Positions 7,429-11,567 of a stretch of 11,567 nt of DNA are shown piece by piece. The notes beneath the pieces were generated by a model. It saw nothing but the letters and a program-made list of their open reading frames with translations, ran no database searches and was not told the origin of the DNA. This stretch comes from CAYYVJ01 sp964475115 (lineage in GTDB: Bacteria > Bacillota > Clostridia > Lachnospirales > Lachnospiraceae): the NCBI GenBank assembly GCA_964475115.1, contig CAYYVJ010000070.1:1-11567 (forward strand), written 5' to 3'. The translations under genes and the position numbers were made by a program. Each line of letters opens with the position of its first letter. Position 1 is the stretch's first letter.

Positions 7429-8451
7429 CTACTTAAACTGGTTTGATTTTTCTATTAACTCATCTAATTTATTTAAAGCCGCTTTATTATCAATAATCTC
7501 AGCTACTTTTTTAATGCCATCTGCAAAATCCATTGCCTTATCACCAACCACAAGTGCTCCTGCTGCATTTAATAATACTGCATTTCTTCTAGGTCCTGTA
7601 ATCTCACCACGAAATATTCCACGAATAGTTGCTGCATTCTCCCCAGGTGTTCCAGTCTTAATATCTTCTAATGTACAACGCTCTATCCCAAAATCTTCTG
7701 GAGCTATTTCATAGGAGGATAATTCTCCATCTTTTAATTCTAGTATCTTTGTTTTCCCTAATAGAGAAATCTCATCTAGTCCATCTAACCCATGTACAAA
7801 CATCGCTTTTGTGTATCCTATTTCTTTTGCCACATAAGCCACACTTTCTAATAGTTCTGGTTTGTATACCCCTAGAAGGTGACGTGGAGCAAATGCAGGA
7901 TTAATAAGAGGCCCAATAATGGTGTAGAATATAGTTTTTATTCCAAGTGCAGCTTCAGGGGCAAGTACTTTTCCCATAACTGGATGAAATAATGGTGCAT
8001 AAATAAACGCAATGTTGATCTCTTCAATCAAATCTTCTGCCTGTGCTGGTGTTAAATTAATATTAACTCCTAACGCTTCTAAAACATCTGCACTACCAGA
8101 TAAACTAGAAATAGAACGACTTCCATGTTTTGCAATAGGAATCCCTGCTGCTGCTGCAATAATAGCTGTTGCTGTGGAAATATTATAGGTACTAAGTCCT
8201 CCACCCGTACCGCAAGTATCCATCATCTCAGCTGTTATATTAGGTTTAAGCGGAATACAATTCCTTCTCATTGCCTTGGCAATATATACAGTTTCCTCTA
8301 AGCTTGTTCCCTTCATAACTAATGCCACCAAAAATCCTGAAATTTGACCATCTGTTAATTCATCGTTATTAATGGCAGAAATGATTTCAAATACATCTTT
8401 CTCAGACATATCTTGTCTGTTTGTCACTTTACCTAAAATGCCCTTATACAT
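7429..8451 (-). CDS. trpD: Anthranilate phosphoribosyltransferase
   Basis: 340 residues, normal length for a stand-alone TrpD. It transfers phosphoribose from PRPP to anthranilate, the first step of the pathway found here. Family marks are the PRPP loop CGTGGG (80-85) followed by NIST, the KHGSR block (108-112), SGSADVLEALG (118-128), APLFHP (152-157) and the metal-binding pair D225-E226 in GLDEIS. Several motif positions differ from the usual family: the Asp of GTGGDG is missing, Asn of KHGNR is Ser, and the anthranilate-binding Arg of the VRRELG-like segment is not present (PEAALG, 165-170). It could be a divergent clade TrpD or have altered substrate use; position in the operon supports TrpD. 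AGGAGG lies 8 nt before the ATG. First gene after the T-box. Confidence 0.92.
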   Translation of the reverse strand: MYKGILGKVTNRQDMSEKDVFEIISAINNDELTDGQISGFLVALVMKGTSLEETVYIAKAMRRNCIPLKPNITAEMMDTCGTGGGLSTYNISTATAIIAAAAGIPIAKHGSRSISSLSGSADVLEALGVNINLTPAQAEDLIEEINIAFIYAPLFHPVMGKVLAPEAALGIKTIFYTIIGPLINPAFAPRHLLGVYKPELLESVAYVAKEIGYTKAMFVHGLDGLDEISLLGKTKILELKDGELSSYEIAPEDFGIERCTLEDIKTGTPGENAATIRGIFRGEITGPRRNAVLLNAAGALVVGDKAMDFADGIKKVAEIIDNKAALNKLDELIEKSNQFK

Positions 8452-8496
8452 AATCTTTACCTCCTATTTTTCTTTTAATAAACTTTCCTATAAAAT

Positions 8497-8541
8497 AAAA
8501 AAAGCCTCTGTCCTAAATATAAATATTTAGGACAGAAGCTT
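8497..8541 (-). terminator. T-box terminator hairpin
   Basis: 18-bp stem (8502-8519 with 8524-8541, one G-U pair) with a 4-nt loop, followed by a run of T on the minus strand. Its 5' arm overlaps the sequence needed for the antiterminator, as expected for the off state. Confidence 0.92.
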
Positions 8542-8787
8542 ACACTTCTGCGGTACCACCTAATTTCATGTATAATATACATGCTCTCTAATCAGTGCAT
8601 TCTAACACCTATTCCCTATAACGTGGGACATACGTTGGGCATTACTGGGCTTTCGCTTTTCTTCCCACCTTCATGAGTCCATTCATTAGGAAAACTTCTT
8701 GCCACAGTCACACCAATCTGTAGCTCTCTGAATTTTAGTCTAAACTAATTACTCTTCTCAATCGTCAGTTTGTATTTTTATAAGTTA
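8497..8787 (-). promoter_or_regulatory. T-box riboswitch, tryptophan type (TGG specifier)
   Basis: Leader RNA of the trp operon that senses uncharged tRNA-Trp. In transcript order, the Stem I base pairs ATTAG with CTAAT on one side and TGAG with CTCA on the other. They enclose an internal loop with AAGAGTA opposite GAATGGA, so the specifier is TGG (8679-8681), followed by A. A short hairpin precedes the T-box proper, GGTGGTACCGCAG (8548-8560), the antiterminator bulge that pairs with the tRNA acceptor end. A long terminator follows. Low charged tRNA-Trp should favour antitermination and expression of the whole operon. Confidence 0.93.
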
Positions 8788-8793
8788 TTTTGA

Positions 8794-8822
8794 ATATTAC
8801 ATGAAATAAAACTAACTGTCAA
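8794..8822 (-). promoter_or_regulatory. Promoter of the trp operon
   Basis: TTGACA (8817-8822), 17-bp spacer, then TAATAT (8794-8799) preceded directly by TG. A strong promoter, consistent with control by downstream attenuation. Transcription should begin near 8787. Confidence 0.8.
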
Positions 8823-8836
8823 GAAAAAAATTATAT

Positions 8837-8865
8837 TTTTCATTTCTAAATATATAGCGTATAAT
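8837..8865 (+). promoter_or_regulatory. Promoter of the serine hydrolase gene
   Basis: Consensus TATAAT at 8860-8865 with TTTTCA at 8837-8842, 17 bp apart. Its -35 lies only 14 bp from the -35 of the divergent trp promoter. Confidence 0.6.
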
Positions 8866-8919
8866 ATATATTATCTAATGTCTCAAAAAACAAGGAATTA
8901 AAAGAGGAGAATATTTGTT

Positions 8920-10101
8920 ATGAACATGATAAAGGAAATTCAGGCAGCCATGGAACATTCTATTGCCTATAGCGAAGTAATGGGGGTTAATCTACTAGTA
9001 ACAAAAAATGGCAAAGAAGTCTGCTATATGGAATCTGGTATGGCTGATAGAGAGCAAGGTCGTATAATGAGCAGGGATACGATTTTTAGACTTTACTCTC
9101 AAACAAAACCTGTAACGGCAGCGGCAGCCATGATTTTAATGGAAAGAGGGAAACTAGATTTATGTCAACCTGTTTCCGATTTTCTGCCTTCTTATACACA
9201 TATGACAGTATCCGTAAACGGAGTCTGTAAGACCGCAGAACGTCCAATACGTGTACTTGATTTACTACGTATGACCTCTGGATTGGTTTATCCTAACGGA
9301 ACGGATCTTCCAGGTCTATCAGCAGACAAAGTTTTTAATGAAATTTGCCAAAAGCTAGATAAAGACAATGCAATGAATACACTCCAAGTAGCAAATGCAC
9401 TTGCAAAAACAGTCCTTGCCTTCGAACCAGGAAGTAGCTGGCAGTATGGTAGTTCGGCAGATGTACTTGGTGCAGTGATCGAAGTAGCTTCCGGTATGTC
9501 CTTTGCTGAATTTTTACGAAAAGAAATTTTTATTCCACTCCAAATGTCAGATACAGATTTCTGGGTTCCTGATGAAAAACAACACAGACTAGCCGCAACC
9601 TATGAAACAGTCACTGATAAAAATAGTAAAGCTAAAATGATTCTTTATACTGGAAATAATTTAGCTATCAACAATCACATGGCAATAGAACCTGCTTTTG
9701 CTTCTGGAGGTGCAGGGCTTGTTTCCACATTAGATGATTATATGAAGTTTGCAACCATGTTGTTACAAAATGGAGAATTAAATGGTGTTCGGATTTTAAA
9801 ACCAGCAACCGTTCCTTATTTAATCAGTGGGCAGCTAATGCCTATACAACAAGCTGTATTTGACAGTGCCAATTGGTTAGACGGATTTACATATCAAAAC
9901 CTAATGCGCGTCTGCATAAACCCATCTCAAACTGGCTATCTTGCGCGAGAGGGAGAATATGGATGGGACGGATGGCTAGGTGCCTATTTTGCTAATTTCC
10001 CAAAGGAACAGATGACTATCTTGATGGGAACTCAGAAAAAAGATGCTGGTACGTTTGCATTAACAAGAAAACTTAGAAATATAATTTTAAGTACATTATA
10101 A
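8920..10101 (+). CDS. Class C beta-lactamase / esterase-type serine hydrolase
   Basis: 393 residues of the penicillin-binding-protein-like fold. The nucleophile motif is S60-Q-T-K63 (SxxK) and the second motif Y176-G-S178 (YxS/N). The third motif, usually KTG or HxG, is probably replaced by the glycine-rich segment around GWDGWLG. The pattern SQTKP, RVLDLLRMTSGL and FASGGAGLVSTLDDYMKF resembles EstB-like esterases and uncharacterised beta-lactamase-family hydrolases more than true AmpC enzymes. No signal peptide or lipobox is visible, so it should be cytoplasmic, which argues against a role in cell-wall synthesis or periplasmic beta-lactam defence. GAGGAG lies 10 nt before the ATG. It is monocistronic, with its own promoter and a hairpin directly after the stop. 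Natural substrate unknown. Confidence 0.88.
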   Translation: MNMIKEIQAAMEHSIAYSEVMGVNLLVTKNGKEVCYMESGMADREQGRIMSRDTIFRLYSQTKPVTAAAAMILMERGKLDLCQPVSDFLPSYTHMTVSVNGVCKTAERPIRVLDLLRMTSGLVYPNGTDLPGLSADKVFNEICQKLDKDNAMNTLQVANALAKTVLAFEPGSSWQYGSSADVLGAVIEVASGMSFAEFLRKEIFIPLQMSDTDFWVPDEKQHRLAATYETVTDKNSKAKMILYTGNNLAINNHMAIEPAFASGGAGLVSTLDDYMKFATMLLQNGELNGVRILKPATVPYLISGQLMPIQQAVFDSANWLDGFTYQNLMRVCINPSQTGYLAREGEYGWDGWLGAYFANFPKEQMTILMGTQKKDAGTFALTRKLRNIILSTL

Positions 10102-10102
10102 A

Positions 10103-10135
10103 TGGTAGGGGATATCCCCTACCACTCTTCCTTTT
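10103..10135. terminator. Shared hairpin between serine hydrolase and rsgA
   Basis: Perfect palindrome with arms GGTAGGGG and CCCCTACC around ATAT (whole stem 10103-10124), beginning 2 bp after the hydrolase stop. The plus-strand tail is CTCTTCCTTTTT. The rsgA stop codon lies inside the stem, so it probably serves both convergent genes. Confidence 0.75.
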
Positions 10136-11117
10136 TACTATATTTTTTTTTAATTTGTTTCACTATATTTTTTTTGGTTTCATTTTTCTTTTCTTTTGTA
10201 GCTTGAAACCTGGATTCCTTTAAAAGCTTTCCATAATTTTTCCAACGTTCACTACTTAGTGTTCCATTTTCTAACGCCATATTAATTGCACAACCTGGTT
10301 CATTTTTATGACTGCAATCACTAAATCTACATTGCTCAGCTAATTCATGAACATCCGAAAAGCTTTGTTCCATCCCATCATCAACAACCCACATACCAAG
10401 TTCTCTCATGCCTGGTGTATCAATAATTTTTGCACCATTTTCTAATATAAATAATTGACGATACGTTGTGGTATGATGCCCTTTGGAATCATCTTCTCGA
10501 ATTTCACCTGTTTCCATGACTTCTCCACCCAGCAAAAAGTTCGTAACAGTAGATTTCCCAACTCCTGATGATCCTAAAAAAACAATTGATTTATCCGGCT
10601 GTAAGTATTTTGCTAGCGTTTCCATTCCTTCACCTGTTACCGAACTAACAGAACAAATATCTACACCAATTGCGATTTTACTTATCTGATCTATCTTTTC
10701 TTCTATATTTTCTCCAATATCTGCTTTTGTAAGTATGATGACAGGAACACCACCACTTTGCCAAGAAGTTGTTAAATACCTTTCCAGACGATTTAGATTA
10801 AAGTCAAAATTAAGTGACATCATAATAAATACATAATCAAAATTAGCCGCAATGGTTTGCTCGCCTCTACCGTCATCAGGATCTTTTCTTGAAAACTTGG
10901 ACTTTCTCTCTTTCGTTTTTACGATCAAAGAATCTCCCATAGAGTTATATTCTAAAATAACATTGTCACCTACCGTAGGAAAATCTTCTTCATTTTTACC
11001 AGAATAATAAATACTTGTTTTTAGTCTAGCATATAAATCGAGATCCTTTACTTTTACTTCATATCGTTCTCTATGAACAGCTGTTATAAAACCTTCTCTT
11101 AGTTCTTTTTCTTTCAA
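10119..11117 (-). CDS. rsgA: Ribosome small-subunit biogenesis GTPase RsgA
   Basis: 332 residues. RsgA binds the 30S subunit late in assembly and hydrolyses GTP. An N-terminal OB-fold-like domain (about 5-70) is followed by a circularly permuted GTPase with motifs in the order G4 TKAD (130-133), G1 GSSGVGKST (182-190), switch region with GHHTTTYR (213-220), and G3 DTPG (233-236). The C-terminal zinc knuckle uses C263, C268, H270 and C276 in SHKNEPGC. All hallmark residues are present. A Lys-rich tail (about 308-332) probably contacts rRNA and makes the protein a little longer than many Firmicutes homologues. The start is TTG, chosen because GAGG lies about 8 nt upstream and the next Met is internal. 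No clear promoter is seen between it and the short unit upstream, so read-through from there is possible. Confidence 0.95.
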   Translation of the reverse strand: MKEKELREGFITAVHRERYEVKVKDLDLYARLKTSIYYSGKNEEDFPTVGDNVILEYNSMGDSLIVKTKERKSKFSRKDPDDGRGEQTIAANFDYVFIMMSLNFDFNLNRLERYLTTSWQSGGVPVIILTKADIGENIEEKIDQISKIAIGVDICSVSSVTGEGMETLAKYLQPDKSIVFLGSSGVGKSTVTNFLLGGEVMETGEIREDDSKGHHTTTYRQLFILENGAKIIDTPGMRELGMWVVDDGMEQSFSDVHELAEQCRFSDCSHKNEPGCAINMALENGTLSSERWKNYGKLLKESRFQATKEKKNETKKNIVKQIKKKYSKKEEW

Positions 11118-11220
11118 CTATATTACCTCTTTCTTTTAATTATCAGTTTTTCATTTTTCTAACTAGCTAATTAAAAGCTCTTAAATGCTATCTCGATGGC
11201 CTTATTCTAAAAATAAGTAC

Positions 11221-11247
11221 AAAAAAAACACATCTTATTATGTGTTT
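11221..11247 (-). terminator. Terminator of the short minus-strand unit
   Basis: On the minus strand AAACACAT, a 6-nt loop and ATGTGTTT form an 8-bp stem that runs into a tract of eight T. A compact intrinsic terminator before the rsgA leader. Confidence 0.75.
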
Positions 11248-11321
11248 AACAAAGTTAAGCTATATATAAGAGTTAAATGTGGCATTCCAAGACATTCGCC
11301 TTAAACATGCCCAATATTTAA

Positions 11322-11360
11322 TTAGCCAATTACTACCTCTTCTACATTTAATTTTCTCAT
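11322..11360 (-). CDS. Very short ORF, 12 residues, possible peptide precursor or broken gene
   Basis: ATG at 11360 follows AAAGGAG at about 10 nt and encodes MRKLNVEEVVIG before a TAA. The unit around it is complete: strong promoter 67 nt upstream and terminator about 75 nt downstream of the stop. After the TAA, the -1 frame stays open to a TAG at 11260 and encodes KYWACLRRMSWNATFNSYI, a Trp/Cys/Arg-rich peptide. A one-base insertion (or two-base deletion) near the TAA would join leader-like and core-like parts into a peptide of about 34 residues. No slippery site was seen. It may be a ribosomal peptide precursor, a frameshifted pseudogene, or a leader/sRNA. Not recognised from any family I can name. 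Confidence 0.35.
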   Translation of the reverse strand: MRKLNVEEVVIG

Positions 11361-11426
11361 AATTTTTGTTCTCCTTTCGAGACTGCTTAACGCATTATTT
11401 TGAATAAAATCTATCCAATTTCTATT

Positions 11427-11455
11427 ATAATACCAGATATGGTTTACTGTGTCAA
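11427..11455 (-). promoter_or_regulatory. Promoter of the short minus-strand unit
   Basis: TTGACA (11450-11455), 17-bp spacer, TATTAT (11427-11432) overlapping TATAAT. Near-consensus, located immediately after the preceding terminator. Confidence 0.75.
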
Positions 11456-11460
11456 TATTC

Positions 11461-11503
11461 AAAAGATGCAGCTTCGTCTATACACGAAGCTGCATCTTTT
11501 TTT
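11461..11503. terminator. Strong bidirectional-type terminator hairpin
   Basis: Perfect 17-bp inverted repeat (11461-11477 with 11484-11500) around the loop CTATAC, core GATGCAGCTTCGT, flanked by A on the left and T on the right. On the minus strand it sits about 13 bp after the stop of the gene entering from the right. Confidence 0.88.
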
Positions 11504-11515
11504 ATATTAAATTCA

Positions 11516-11567
11516 TTACATTAAAGACTCATAAAGTTTTGTAATATCTTCAACGCTAGTATCTTTT
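11516..11567 (-). CDS. C-terminal end of an unidentified gene
   Basis: Open minus-strand frame entering from the right edge, ending KDTSVEDITKLYESLM and TAA at 11516. Sixteen codons are visible. The strong terminator just downstream supports a real 3' end. The tail is amphipathic and helical in character; the family cannot be told from so little. Confidence 0.55.
   Translation of the reverse strand, partial: KDTSVEDITKLYESLM

Noticed and set aside
7155..7904. Several plus-strand open frames opposite trpD and trpCF
   Set aside because: They are antisense to clearly conserved enzymes, lack ribosome sites and show no domain-like sequence.
10483..10689. Plus-strand open frame opposite rsgA
   Set aside because: Antisense shadow of the conserved GTPase motifs.
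11201..11217. Small inverted repeat CTTATT/AATAAG before rsgA
   Set aside because: Only six A/T-rich pairs, no T tract; likely chance.
11276..11311. Alternative tiny ORF (MFKANVLECHI) in the short minus-strand unit
   Set aside because: It has no ribosome site, and the upstream ATG at 11360 is better placed; kept only as part of the general uncertainty of that unit.
1..11567. tRNA or rRNA genes, CRISPR arrays, insertion sequences, phage genes
   Set aside because: No repeat array, transposase motif, terminal inverted repeat or tRNA-like fold was seen apart from the T-box leader.

Overview
AT-rich window with Gram-positive signals throughout: strong AAGGAG or GGAGG ribosome sites, TTGACA/TATAAT-type promoters, GC-stem/U-tract terminators and a T-box riboswitch. 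These features, the fused trpC-trpF gene and the protein sequences point to an anaerobic Clostridia member, most likely Lachnospiraceae. That placement is inferred from sequence character and was not checked by search.

Left part (1-3113). A minus-strand SPFH/band-7 membrane protein gene runs off the left edge. Its promoter is followed by two tandem TGATATCA palindromes. Diverging from it is a rubrerythrin-like gene whose rubredoxin-type Cys4 site is intact but whose diiron ligands look largely lost. Next comes an ABC-F ATPase (tandem ATP-binding protein, possible ribosome protection factor), which ends in a hairpin that also holds the stop codon of the convergent gene.

Central part (3110-8822, minus strand). 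This is a tryptophan operon read right to left: a T-box leader with a TGG (Trp) specifier, then trpD, a fused trpC-trpF, trpB and trpA. An APH-fold small-molecule kinase follows trpA with no terminator visible between them. trpE and trpG are absent here, so the operon as seen starts from anthranilate. Several active-site positions in TrpD, TrpC and TrpA depart from the textbook residues.

Right part (8837-11567). A class C beta-lactamase/esterase-type serine hydrolase is transcribed divergently from the trp leader. It converges on rsgA, the GTPase for 30S ribosome maturation, and their 3' ends share a perfect hairpin. Upstream of rsgA is a compact, complete-looking minus-strand transcription unit with a strong promoter, a ribosome site, a 12-codon ORF, a possible out-of-frame Trp/Cys/Arg-rich extension and a terminator. 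This is the least explained element of the window. A terminator and the last 16 codons of another minus-strand gene close the window.
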